Assembly (NCBI GenBank): GCA_027604705.1
Contig: JADHYV010000007.1
Coordinates: 1-64,000 of the forward strand
DNA: 64,000 nucleotides
Reading direction: 5' to 3'
Source of the DNA: Allomyces arbusculus
Taxonomy: Eukaryota; Blastocladiomycota; Blastocladiomycetes; Blastocladiales; Blastocladiaceae
Within the stretch, counting starts at the first letter, position 1, and every line of letters starts with the position of its first letter. Below the pieces are notes generated by a model that saw only the letters and a program-made list of their open reading frames with translations, was not told the origin of the DNA and made no database searches. Positions 32,501 through 43,870 of the stretch are shown piece after piece. Made by a program: the position numbers and the translations under genes.

Positions 32501-33972
32501 GCACTGATGTGTTTGCATCGCGCGCCGACAGTCTTGACGGGCGGACAGAGCATGGCGGTTGCGTATCTCGTCGAGCGCGAGCCGGGCGCGCGTCAGGTGC
32601 GGGGGAGAGTGCGCGTGTCGCACCATTTCCTGCGCGAAGGTGCGTTCATCTTGTCTTTGACGCTTTCTGTGTTTGGAGTGCGGCGGGCTCACGCATCCCG
32701 TTCTATAGACGTGTTCCGCGCCTTGGCTAAGAAGCTGCGCGACGTGGCCATCGCGCACGACGTGCTTCTCTACTACCCGATCCTCAAGACGCAGTGGTTC
32801 GAGCACATTGAGACTCTCGACTGGACCGAGTTAGCGCTCACGGGCCAGTACGCGATGCCCGATGTCGGCACAGACAGCCCCGCTCTCGACGCGTTCCCAC
32901 TGCCTGTTGCGCGCGCCCTCCACGCGTGCAATGCCGATTTCTACGCGCAGGTGCGCACCATCTTCCTCGACGACGTGGTGCACTTTTCGGCGTGCGATGA
33001 CGACGGCGACAATGTGCTCGCAACGGCACGCGTCGTCGAGACGTCATTGGCCGTGTCGATTCCGGCCGATCACGTCGAGTACACGCTCGAACTCGAGAAG
33101 CCGGCCGCGCCGGTGGTCGGGTGCGCAGTACCGTGCAAGTTGCGGCTCAAGCATGTGGCACTGCCGCCGCCGGCATCGTCACCCGCGGGTGGGGACGAGG
33201 CTGCGAGTACGGTGGCGAGCGTGCCGTCGACCCCGCTTGTTGTGCACTATGACGTCGAGGCCGCGGTGGGCGCATTGGACTTGGGCGCGCTGACGCCGCA
33301 ACAGCAGGAGTGGTTGGTGGTCGGCGCCAAGCGCGGGTCGGTGGAGATTGAGGTGCTTTTGGAGATGACTCGTCTTTGGATCTTTGCAGGGCAGATTCTC
33401 ACCTCTCGCAACCACTTTAGCCCGACTCGGAAGTCATCGTCGACCTCGCGCTGATCCCAATCGTCAGCGGGTCCGTGACCCTCCCCAACATTGCCCTCTT
33501 CGGCGCCTCGGCCGCACGGCGACTCACGCTCGACGCGACCGAGCTCGGCACGATCAACCTCGACGACGAGACGGACCTCGACGACGATACCACGACCAAC
33601 GACGGGACTACGCGCCGCAGTTCCGCCGCGTCCTCGGCCTTGCGCCGGTTATCGGACCGCGAATTTACGTACGCGCCCGCGGCCGCGACACCAACGGTCG
33701 TGACCGTGCACCCAGAAACGACCACGACCGTCGTGCTTGCGAATGACGGCAGTGAGGTGCAGGCCGTCGGGCATGTGCCGGACGTTACCGCGGAGCAGGA
33801 ACGCGGGAGGCAACCGCGGTCGGCGGCCGCGGCGGTCGGGGTGGTAGTGCCGGGCGCAATCGAGAGCGGGAGTCGTGGGCCGGCGCTCGCGCGGAGTCGG
33901 TCGTCATTGCTGGATGTCGACCGGTCGAGCGATTTCACGGCGGCGGCGGCAGTCACGGTGGGTGGGGCGTGA
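29557..33972 (+). CDS. TRAPPC10: TRAPPII complex subunit TRAPPC10/Trs130
   Basis: Four exons (29557-29746, 29807-30018, 30089-33352, 33421-33972) give 1405 residues. Conserved landmarks are LWPHVQRELMPRLPLRNLTW, DQEWLIVYIATE, TSVFEKIKADFGKGSDKRDR, and PGWNFCQFFLLKEGLANCFE, which match TRAPPC10 (PGWSFCEYFMVQEELAFVFE in human). The C-terminal end VDLALIPIVSGSVTLPNIAL is the family's closing beta-sandwich, followed by a 130-residue disordered tail. TRAPPII is the exchange factor and tether for Ypt31/Rab11 at the late Golgi. Introns 2 and 3 are certain; intron 1 (GTGGAA donor) rests on phase and on matching LLTC to the family's VTC. The first 50 residues are low-complexity, so the true start may lie upstream of 29557. 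Confidence 0.92.
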
Positions 33973-34978
33973 AGCCGGTCGGTCACCAGAGGGTCCCCTG
34001 TTTTGTGTGTTTGGCGGGACCGGACCAGATCATGGTGGGGACAGTTGGCGGGAATAGAACTTTGGCATCTTTTGACCAGTCATCCGGGGCGACGAGCAAT
34101 GAGTCAAATGCGCATGGCCGGAGCGGACATGCGGTGGGGCTGACGGGGAAGGCGGTGATGGTTATGGCAGGCAGCGGCTCGCGGCTCGCTAGTGCTTGTG
34201 CAGCCCGCGCACCGCTGCGCAGCAGACGCTCGTTGCTTTTGGCACTCAGCCTGCATCCGCTGGTCGCTGACTTCCACACGCGCTGATCGCGCGCCGTCGG
34301 TCGCCGTCCCCCTCCTCGAGCCGCTGCCTCCAACAACTCCCCCGTGCCCGTGGTCGTGCCGCTGCTGCCGCGCGCCGTGCCCGCCCGACGACGACGACTG
34401 CGCCCCGCGCAACTTGCTGCACTCGCGCGCTCCGGCCGACCTGATCGACCACCCGCTCTCGGAGTCCCGGACCCAAGTTCCACGACGCTGCACCGACCAC
34501 CACACGCGCGCCCGCCGACTGGTGCGTGCCGCGCCCTCCACTTGCTCCCGCTGCTGGTCGGTCCCTTGGCATCAACGCTGCAATGCTGGTCGATGCGCTT
34601 TGATGGCGGACGGAGGAGGCGCACCGCCGCTGCGGAGCGCCGCACCGCCGCCCGAATCGACTGGCCGACCGACCAGGTTTCGTCTTGACTTGAGACCGAA
34701 CAACTCACCAAAGGGCCTCCCCCGCCTCTGCTTCCTTTTGCTCCTCCCTCCTTGCGCTCGCCGGCTGCAACCACGCACCACGAAAACGTCGACCACGACG
34801 ACGGCCACGGGAACCGCCAACGACGTGCGCCCCGAACCTGCGCGCGCGCATCGGGCTTGCCATCCGCTTCCACCCGCCAACCTTTGGCCCTTCGTCGCTT
34901 GCCCGTGCTGCACTCCCTCCAGCCTTGCAACCAGGCGCCCCTCTTCTCTCCCCACTGTAACCCGTCCACGCCGCCGCC
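33973..34978. other. Intergenic region upstream of the chitin synthase
   Basis: One kilobase of 3' flank and promoter. The 250 bases before 34979 are pyrimidine-rich. No convincing frame or repeat. Confidence 0.5.
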
Positions 34979-37900
34979 ATGGGCAAGGCCAAGACCAAGA
35001 AGGGGGCGTCGCCCGCTGTGCCCGACCTGGTCGTCATGGACCAGGCCGCGCCGCTCGCCGACGCTTTGCACACAGCGCTTGCCAATGCCGCGGCTTCGCG
35101 CGGCACGACGCTCGGCGGGTACGCGGTCCGTCCGCTGACCGACGAGACCGACCCGGCCGTTGACGACGCCATTGACGACCTCGACGCCGCCATTGCCGCG
35201 ACCTTGTACGGCGGGTACAACAACTCGCAGCTCTACACGCGGCTCGGCACCTCGGCGCTCGTGGCCGTGGCGCCACCGGCCATGTCGACGATTCTCGCCG
35301 AACTCACGTCCGAGCAAATGAAGGACCGCTGGTACAAGCAGTACAAGAACCTCAAGGCCGAGCCGCTGCCGTCGGCCATTGCCGCGGGCCGCGCGCCGCA
35401 TAACGCTGGGTCGGCCGCAAGCTTGACCCCGCACGTGTTTGGGCTCGCCAACTCGCTCTATTTCCATCTGCGTCGGTCGGGTGTCGACCAGAGCGTCGTC
35501 TTGCGGTACGGATCTTTTCTTTCGGAATGTGATGGTGTTTCTTCGAGATGGGGGCTGATTGCGTTGCGTTTTCATTGTTCTCACTTGTGCTGACGACCCC
35601 CGTTGCTCTCTGCGCCCCGCACTCTACCGCTACCGCTCATGCCCATAACCTAACATAACAGAGGCGAGAGCGGCTCATCCAAGTCCCTGCAGGCCGAACT
35701 GCTCCTGCAGCAGCTGTGCGCCATTTCCGGCAACTCGAAGCGCGACGAAAAGGTGCACCGCCGCGTGCTTGCCGCGCAGACAGTTCTGGCGGCGTTTGGC
35801 GCTGCCAAGACGGCCACGTCGAATGACGCGTCGCGGTTTGGCGCCTACCACGAGGTGCAGTTTAGCGACCGTGGCAAGATGGTCGGGCTCAAGCTCATCA
35901 CCTACGGGCTCGAGCGCGACCGTGTCGCCAAGCAGCGGCTCGGCGAACGCAACTTCCACGTCTTCTACTACCTGCTCGCCGCGGCGTCGCCCGAGCAGAA
36001 GCAGGCGTTTGGGTTGCTGGGATCGCAGAACGGCCAGGCGGGCACGGTCTTCCCGTACCTCAACTATGGTGCATTGCCGACACAGGGGATCGACGACGCT
36101 GGCCGGTTCGAGGCACTGCAGGACGCTATGCGCGCGGTCGGCATTTCCAAGCGCGTGCAGCACTACATGTTCAAGCTGCTCGCGGCGATCCTGCACCTCG
36201 GCAATATCTCGTTTGCGAATGATCAGTTCCACGAGCAGGATAACTGCGTCGTGCGCAACCGCGAGGCCCTGCAGTTTGTCGCCGACTTGCTCGAAGTCGA
36301 TGCGCGGTTCCTCGAGTCGGCACTGACGTCCCGCACGCACTTGGTCGGTCGCGACTTAGTCACGGCACTGCTGACAGCCGAAAAGGCGGCCGAGAACCGT
36401 GATAACCTCGCCAAGGTGCTCTACAATGTGCTCTTCATGTATCTCGTCGAAGCCATCAACAAGAAGCTCTGCTCGGACGAGGACATGGCCAATTTCATTG
36501 CGATCCTCGACTTCCCGGGGAACGTGGCCACCAAGGCCAGTTCCGGCGCCAATGGCGGCAGCTCGGGCGCTAAGAACGCGGCCTCCGAGGACTTTGGTGC
36601 CGCGGGTGTCGCGTACGCCTACTGCAACGAGCGGCTTGACGCGTTCATCAACAAGCGGCTGTTCGAGTACGGCAATGCCGAGCTGCGCGCCGAGGGCATG
36701 GCTGCGCCCGATACCAAGTACAAGACGCCCAAGGACGCACAGGCCGCGCTCCTCGCGCGGCGCGACGCCGAAGAAGCGTTGCCGGGCGACTTCATCAACC
36801 TATTCCGCGGTGGCAACGGCCAGGCCGGGTCGCGCGCGCCGCTCTTCCAGGAACTGTTCTCCGAGTCGATCATCAACATGGAGGCTTTCGAAAAGAACCA
36901 GGCGACCGTCGTGCGTGGGCAGTCGCTCGTGCGCCGCCAGCCGTCGATGAAGCGGTCGCGTTCGACGCGATCGGCCGCGGGCCGGACCGGGTCCGAGTCG
37001 ACGCTGGCCGGTAGCGGTGCCGGCGGGAGCACGTCGCTCAAGCGGTCGGGGTCGACGGCGATTTCTGAGTTGGGCCACCTGACCGCGCAAATGGACGCGC
37101 TCGCTGACGCGCTCGACAACACGAACCTGAAGGTGCTCTACTGCGTGCGGCCCAACGACGACCACACGACGTCGTTTGATTTGAAGAAGGTGCGCACGCA
37201 GTGCACGGCCATGCAGCTCGGGACCGTGCTCGCGCACGTTGTGCGCCGCGGTGGTGACTACACGGTGCGGTACTCGTTCGATGCGTTTGCCGAAAAGTAT
37301 GCGCCAATGTTCGAGGTGCCCGAGAATTTCACAGCGCGCGACAAGTGCCTGCACGTCAAGGAAATCAAGGGCATGGCCGATAACGAAATGTGGGTCGGGT
37401 CGTCGCTCGTCGTCTTGCGCGACGACGCCTGGGTGCATCTCGAGAATATGCTGCGCAAGCAGGAGCAGGACCTGAAAAAGCGGTCGAAGCGCGGCGGCGG
37501 GTCGATCCCGCTCGCAAAAGACCGCCCGCGGTTCAATGCGTTTGCCGCTGACGCGCGCACTGAGTACTCGGCTGAGAACGACTCGGTCTACTCGGACGGC
37601 GACTACACGGACGACGGCTTCGGCACCGAGTACGATGGGGACAGCGTCTACGACGACTCGATTGCCGGTGGGCCCGCGGGCAGTGGCACCGGTGAAGGTG
37701 GTGCGCTGACCGAGCGCCAGCTCAAGGCGCGCACCGAGGCGACCAAGGGCGACCCATTGCTCGACATGGACAATGCGCAAGTCGAAGAGTACACGCTCAC
37801 GCCGCAGCGCAAGCGGTGGATCTTCGTGACCTGGTTCCTGACGTGGTGGATCCCGACACCGTTCCTGCGCTGGTGCGGTGGCATGCAGCGCGACGACATT

Positions 37901-40792
37901 CGCATGGCCTGGCGCGAAAAGTGCGCCATCTTCATCCTGATCATGTTCATGTGCGCGATCCAGCTCTTCTTCATTATCGGGTTCGGTCGCCTAATTTGCC
38001 CGCGGCAAAACATCTTGAACCTGAACGAGCTCTACTACAAGAAGGGCGGCAGCACCGATAACCCCGAGGCGCTTGTCGGTATCTATGGCGCTATCTACGA
38101 TTTGAACAATTTCTACGATTCGAACTACCACTCCGAGAGCATCATGGGCTCGTATGCTGGGTACGACGTGACGGCCGGGTTTCCGCGTACGCCAGCCTTC
38201 TACTGCTCGTATGCGAGCGAAAAGCCCAACTTCCCGCCCATGTTCACGCGCTCGACGGTGGCCAACGGCACGTTTATTCAGCTGCGTCACCAAGAGTTTT
38301 ACGAGCGCGACCTGTACGGCGCGCAGCGCAAGATTGATTGGAAGCTGCGGCAAAATGTGAAGTCGCTGGTTGGGTGGGACCCGAACGATGTCAAGACGCT
38401 CTCGCAAAAGTCGCTCAACCCGCGGCTGCTCATCATTGTCAAGGACCGCGTTTATGACCTGCAGCCGTACGTGAACGCGGCCGTCGGGCAGGAGTTCTTG
38501 CCGGCGGATATCGTCGAGTTCATCAAGCAGAACCGTGGCACCGACTTGACGTCGAACCAGAGCTTCATGACCGTCTGGCGCCGCGAGTCCAAATTGCGCG
38601 ACTGCTTCAACAACTTGTTTGTCGTCGGCGTCGTCGACTACCGCAAGTCGGGTCGGTGCATGTTCACCAACTACATTCTCGTCGCGTTCTCGGTCCTGCT
38701 CGCACTCGTCATTGGCGCCAAGTTCTTGGCGGCGTTGCAGCTCGGGTCGGCGGGCACGCCCGAGGAGCACGACAAGTTCGTGATGCTGCAGGTGCCGTGT
38801 TACACAGAAGGTGAAGAGTCGCTGCGCACGACCATCGACTCGCTCGCGTCCATGTCCTACGACGACAAGCGCAAGCTGCTCTTCATTATTTGTGACGGCA
38901 ACATTATGGGGTCCGGCAACGACCGCCCGACGCCGCGCATCGTGCTCGACATTTTGGGTGTCGACCCAACCGTCGACCCGGAGCCGCTCTCGTTCCAGTC
39001 GATTGGCGAGGGCATGAAGCAGCACAACATGGGCAAGGTTTATGCGGGTCTCTACGAGTGCTCGGGCCATCTCGTGCCCTACCTGGTCATCGTCAAGGTC
39101 GGCAAGCCGTCCGAGTCGTCCAAGCCGGGTAACCGCGGGAAGCGTGACTCGCAGATGATTCTGATGCGGTTCCTGAACAAGGTCTACTTTGACTCGCCCA
39201 TGTCGCCGCTCGAGCTCGAAATGTACCACCAGATCAAGAACGTGATCGGCGTGAACCCAGCCTTCTACGAGCTCATGCTCTGTGTCGATTCGGACACCAA
39301 GGTGCACCAGGACTCGCTCACGCGACTCGTCTCGGTCATGACGCACGACACCAAGGTGATTGGGTGCTGCGGCGAGACGCGCCTGGCCAACGAAAAGGAC
39401 TCGTGGGCGACCATGATCCAGGTCTACGAGTACTACATTTCGCACCACATGGCCAAGGCATTCGAGTCGCTGTTCGGGTCCGTGACGTGTTTGCCCGGTT
39501 GTTTCTCGATGTACCGTCTGCGGTCCGCCACCAAATCGCGCCCGCTGCTCGTCTCAAACGAACTGATTGCCGACTACGGCGACTGCAACGTCGACACTCT
39601 GCACAAGAAGAACCTGCTCTCGCTCGGTGAGGATCGGTACCTGACGACGCTGCTGCTCAAGCATTTCCCGAACATGCGCACTGTCTTCACGGCCGACGCA
39701 CGGTGCGAGACCGATGCGCCCGAGCGGTGGGATGTGTTGCTCTCGCAGCGCCGTCGCTGGATCAACTCGACGATTCACAACCTCGTGGAATTGCTGAGCA
39801 TTTCGCAGCTGTGTGGGTTCTGCTGCTTTTCGATGCGGTTTGTCGTCCTGATCGATCTCGTCGCCACGTTCCTGCAGCCGGCCATTGTGGCGTACCTCGG
39901 GTACCTGATCTACCTGGTCGTCGTCTCGATTACGAGCCACGATCAGAACGCGTTCCCGATGGTCTCATTGATTTTGCTCGGGGTTATCTACGGTCTGCAG
40001 GCCATCATTTTCCTGATCAAGCGCGAGTGGCAGCATGTCGGGTGGATGTTCATCTACATTCTCGCGATCCCGATCTTCTCGTTCTTTATCCCCGTCTACT
40101 CGTTCTGGAAGATGGTACGCCCACTGCTGCTTTCTGATGTTTGATTTGCACTTTGGCGATTGACTCTGACGTCCTTTCACGCACATTTCTAGGACGATTT
40201 CTCGTGGGGTAACACGCGTATCGTGGTCGGCGAGACCGGCAAGAAGCAAGTCATGGTCGCGGGCGACGAGGCGCAAAAGTTCGACCTGCGCATCATTCCA
40301 CACAAGCGCTGGTCCGAGTACGAGGCCGATTTGTGGGACCAAGAAGGCGACCTGTACTCGCCGCAGCACCCCGAGGACGACAACCGGTCGGTCCGGTCGG
40401 GCTACTCAGCGTCGGGCATGTCGCGGTCGCGGTCGGTCGCGTCTGCCGCGGCCGCTGCTGCTGCTGCTGCCGCCGCCGCCGCCGCGGACCTCAAGCGATC
40501 CAACTCGACGGCGACGGCGGGCACCAACTTCTCGATCTCGCAGCTCTACGGCGCACCCGGTGCGCCGCCTGTGCCGGCCCTTCCGGCCCACCTCGGGTTC
40601 CCGACCGACGATGAGATTTACGCCGAGGTGCAGCGCATGCTCGCAACGGCGAACTTGATGACGATCACCAAGAAGCAGGTGCGTGACGAGCTGTCGGCGC
40701 TGTTCAATGTGGACTTGACCCCGCGCAAGGACTTCATCAACCAGTGCATCAACGAGGTCCTGCAGCAGCAGACGCAGAACATGCACATGTAA
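34979..40792 (+). CDS. Chitin synthase with N-terminal myosin motor-like domain (class V type)
   Basis: Three exons (34979-35505, 35662-40114, 40193-40792) give 1859 residues. Residues 1 to about 780 form a myosin-head-like domain with P-loop GESGSSKS (made across intron 1), DASRFGAYHEVQF at switch I and ILDFPGN at switch II. Membrane segments (near FILIMFMCAIQLFFIIGFGR and YILVAFSVLLALVIG) flank a cytochrome-b5-like domain (LLIIVKDRVYDLQPYVNAAV). The catalytic GT2 domain has CVDSDTKV, LGEDRYLTTLLLKHF and QRRRWINSTI (QxxRW), then several C-terminal membrane helices, FDDFSWGNTR-type sequence (MDDFSWGNTR) and a DEK_C domain (DDEIYAEVQRML to INEVLQQQ). It polymerises UDP-GlcNAc into chitin at the plasma membrane of growing tips. 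Motor residues deviate from active myosins, so it may only tether to actin. The start is the ATG after GCCGCC at 34979. Confidence 0.97.
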
Positions 40793-41308
40793 GCGGTCGT
40801 CGTTTGCGGTGGCCGGTCGGTGTCCGGCGTCGTCGCCCAGCGCGAGGGTCGGACGATGCGCGGCCCACCATTTTCGAAAAAGGGTGTGTCCCATTGTCGT
40901 TACCTCTTGTTTTTCTGGTTTTCTTTGCTGTTGCGCATCATCCATTCCGTCCCTATTTCCTCTACGCTGCTCTTTCCGTTTGCTGTGCTTCCTTCGATTC
41001 GTCGTGTCGTTTCTATCTCTCAAGGGCTCCTCTTTTGCACGCATTCATCTCGCGTCTCTGCGTCGCCGTTCACCATCCATTTTGCGCCGTTTCGTTTTTT
41101 CTGTGATTTACCACCAACATGTGCTCTGTATCCTGCTCCGTTCGACTTCTTTTCTCTCTGAGCATCCCCAACGCTGAGCATGCGCTGTAGTTGCGAAAAC
41201 CTTTCGCTCTCATCCTCAACGGGAGTGCGATAACGGGTCCAAATTTGTTCATCGTAAGTCAAAACTGCAGCATTTCATCCAAAAATTGCGTTTGACACGC
41301 CCACCGCT
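40793..41308. other. Convergent intergenic region
   Basis: It joins the 3' ends of the chitin synthase and the TMEM97-like gene. It is very T-rich on the plus strand up to 41170, as expected of a 3' UTR. No gene seen. Confidence 0.5.
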
Positions 41309-41982
41309 TCACGACCGCTTCTTCGCCTCGATTGCCGCAATGTACGCACGCTTGGCCTGCACCTCGCGGTGCCAGCGGAACCCAAACCAGACGACGATTT
41401 GCACGGGCACGGCCAAGTACGGCGCGTACATGGCAATGAGCGCGCCACGCTGTGCGGTCGTGATCCCCGCGACCGTCGCCAAGTACGTCAGGACCGGCAC
41501 CATGGTCGTGGCCGTGTGCGCGCCGTAGACGACGAGCAAGTCGCGGATCGAGTGCACGCGATCTACACCAGGAATCGTCTGACATGAACCTCTAACCCGC
41601 CAACGTTGATCTCACCGACACCGAGGGACGCACCATGCCAGAAGTGATAACACGCGACAATAAACACCGGCAACTGGAACACCAGTTCCGCCCACAAGAA
41701 CGTGCGGAACCACGGCAGTTCCCCACGCGCGGCCGCGCCGATGAGCGGGTCGACAATCGGGCCTGTCAGGTACTGCCGCAATGCCCACGTCCGCGCGCGG
41801 TCAAGGACGGCCGCGCCGGGAACCCATGCGGGGATGGCGGGGAGGACGATTTGCGCGTCGAGCAGGACGGTCGGGAAAACGTGCGACGCACAAAAGCCGA
41901 ACGTGATCCAGTGCGACCAAGGGCGTGCGCGCCAGGGTCGGCGGATGGCTGAGTCGTCGATGGTGGACATGATGGGCGGCAT
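41309..41982 (-). CDS. TMEM97: TMEM97/EXPERA-domain membrane protein (sigma-2 receptor family)
   Basis: Two exons (41982-41616, 41562-41309) give 206 residues (176 in human). Four membrane segments are visible. The EXPERA pattern is clear: HWITFGFCASHVFPTVLLDA, then LPWFRTFLWAELVFQLPVFI, then LVVYGAHTATTMVPVLTYLA. The conserved Asp of LLDAQ and the Glu of WAELVFQLP are kept. Family members sit in the ER, bind sterols, and include the sterol delta8-delta7 isomerase EBP. The C-terminus ends in lysines (EAKKRS), a possible ER retrieval signal. The 53-bp intron (GTGAGA to TAG) is set by phase. The start may be 41982 or the next ATG at 41970. The gene is tandem with the V-ATPase proteolipid gene upstream. 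Confidence 0.88.
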
Positions 41983-42323
41983 GCAAGTCGGGTCGGAGCT
42001 GATGGTTGCGCGGGGTCGCAATGCGCGAAGTGCTGGTAGTCGCGGAGTCGTCGACTTTTGCTGCACAAAGAGGACCCGAAAGGGTGATTGTGCAGGCAGG
42101 CAAACGTAAATCAAGATTGGAAACGATAACAATCCCCCCCCCCCCCCCTCCCGGCTCCGCCGCCAACGACTCGCACGAAACAGTGATGAGATCAAGGAAA
42201 CCGGTCCTCGACCGGCGACGAGCGACGCGACGAATCACGTCCACCCGACACCATGCTGGCGCGTTGGCCGTCGCGGTCTCCCTTCCCTGCCCAACGAAGC
42301 GATGGTAACAGCTGACTGCGTGC
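41983..42323. other. Spacer with a 15-base poly-C tract
   Basis: This short region carries the TMEM97-like promoter and the 3' end of the V-ATPase gene. A perfect run of 15 C lies at 42134-42148 on the plus strand, so it is poly-G in transcripts of the minus-strand genes. Confidence 0.6.
42134..42148 (+). repeat. Homopolymer (C)15
   Basis: Fifteen consecutive C, about 150 bases upstream of the TMEM97-like start. Two similar runs occur at 52865-52881 and 61385-61397. Confidence 0.95.
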
Positions 42324-43143
42324 TTAGCTCTGGCACGTCACGTCGGACACGGCCTTGGTGTTCATGATGAGCGCGACAATGAGACCTGGAGAGGAGGAAA
42401 ACGAAGTCAGAATCCAAGTTGGCAGCTAAGCAGGTCGAATCGCGCGTCGCAAACATACCGTAGAGACCCAAGACTTCGGCGAAAATGAGAATAAGGATCA
42501 TGCCCACGAACAGGCGTGGCTGCTGCGCCGACCCGCGCACACCAGCGTCACCGACAATGCCAATCGCAAACCCAGCGGCGAGACCCGACAGACCGACGGC
42601 GAGACCGGCACCGAGTTGAATGAAGCCCCTTGGTAATCAAACGGCGTGTGGGTCAGCAAATCGGACGAATTTACATTGGTAAAGCGGGCAAGGAATCACG
42701 TACGAGTACAACGGCATGACCTGCTTGAGGCCGTCGGAAATGAGCACGGCGACGGCAAGGCCGTAAATGCCAATGATACCGGCCATGACAACGGGAATCA
42801 CCGACTTCATGATCAAGTCCGGACGCATCACACCCATGGCCGAAACACCGACGCCCGACTTGGCCGTGCCATAGGCGGCGCCAAAGCCTAGAGGACGATC
42901 CGGGCGTGAGATTCGATCCGGGCAAGAATGAAGCGACGCGTCGCTGCTGGAGCAGGCACGTACACGAGAAGACAATGGCCGACGTGCACCCCATGGCGCC
43001 AAAGAAGGGGGCGTAAACTAGAGCGGGATTCGTCAGCTTCACTGAAATTGGTGGTCCGTGATCACACACACACGCATTCTGCACGCGGCGGATCACGGAG
43101 TGCACGGTTGTGCCTGGCACGCACCTGGGCAGAGATCCGTCAT
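42324..43143 (-). CDS. VMA3: V-type ATPase proteolipid subunit c
   Basis: Five exons (43143-43125, 43017-42964, 42887-42704, 42628-42459, 42385-42324) give 162 residues against 160 in yeast. The start [20 protein letters not shown], assembled across a 19-base first exon, matches Vma3 almost exactly. Four transmembrane helices follow, with [12 protein letters not shown] in the first pair and the proton-carrying Glu in FAEVLGLYG of the last. The subunit forms the membrane rotor of the vacuolar proton pump. All five exon phases agree and donors are GTGCGT, GTACGT, GTACGT and GTATGT. Such a high intron density in a small housekeeping gene is common in early-diverging fungi. The paralogue c' (Vma11) is the only alternative, and the N-terminus favours Vma3. 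Confidence 0.97.
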
Positions 43144-43870
43144 GGTGATGGAAGGCTTGAAGATGAGCGAGAAGGCGATGCGCGGGGCGAGCCTGTTGGG
43201 CAGGCAAGGCAAGGCAAGGGCGGAGCAGACAGGACGCAGGCAGCGGGTGGGCCGGTCAGCAATTGGTGATCACAAGCGGCGCGGGCGGCAGTGGGGGTGC
43301 GCGCGTGGAATGCAGCGAGTCGTGGAGGAGATCGGACTCTTTTGCGGGAGCAGCGACGGCGAGGCGATTGCAGAGGAGCGCGTGCGAGCGGGCAGGCAAG
43401 TCGGGCTGCCAGTGCAGCCGAATCGAAGTGGGAAAAGGTCGACGCGTCTCTGCTGCGCGGCCAAAAGGAGACAGAGAAGCACACGTGTCGACGACAAGTC
43501 TGGCAGATGCCTGACAAACCTAGGTTGGAGCAGCTGGGTTCCATTCCCAATGCCCGGTTTGCTCCGTGGCCACGTCAAACCAGCCAAACCATGGCCCCTT
43601 CACATCTCTCTGCAGGATGCAACCGTCCTCGCGGTTGATACTTGTCAAAATCGCCACGACTTCCTCGACGACGTTCGACAACGACGTCAACACCGCCAGA
43701 CCCACCAGCGCGCCCGCCGCGCCGGCACACTACCCGCATCGACCGTGTAGCGCACACGCTCGCCACGCGCGCCATTGTTCCGACGCACCGTCGTGATTTC
43801 CGCACTGCAAATTACCAACCCGCGCCCGGTCAACGTTTGATCACACCTACAACCGCTGCAACCTGCAACC
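43144..43870. promoter_or_regulatory. Divergent intergenic region between VMA3 and SLC30A9
   Basis: Two genes start on opposite sides of these 727 bases. The sequence is G-rich on the VMA3 side and C-rich on the SLC30A9 side, as with other leaders here. No TATA box is obvious. Confidence 0.5.

Noticed and set aside
37991-39448. A 485-residue open frame antisense to the chitin synthase
   Set aside because: It is the mirror of a strongly conserved catalytic domain in GC-rich codons; its His/Asp/Arg/Val-rich composition is typical of such shadows.
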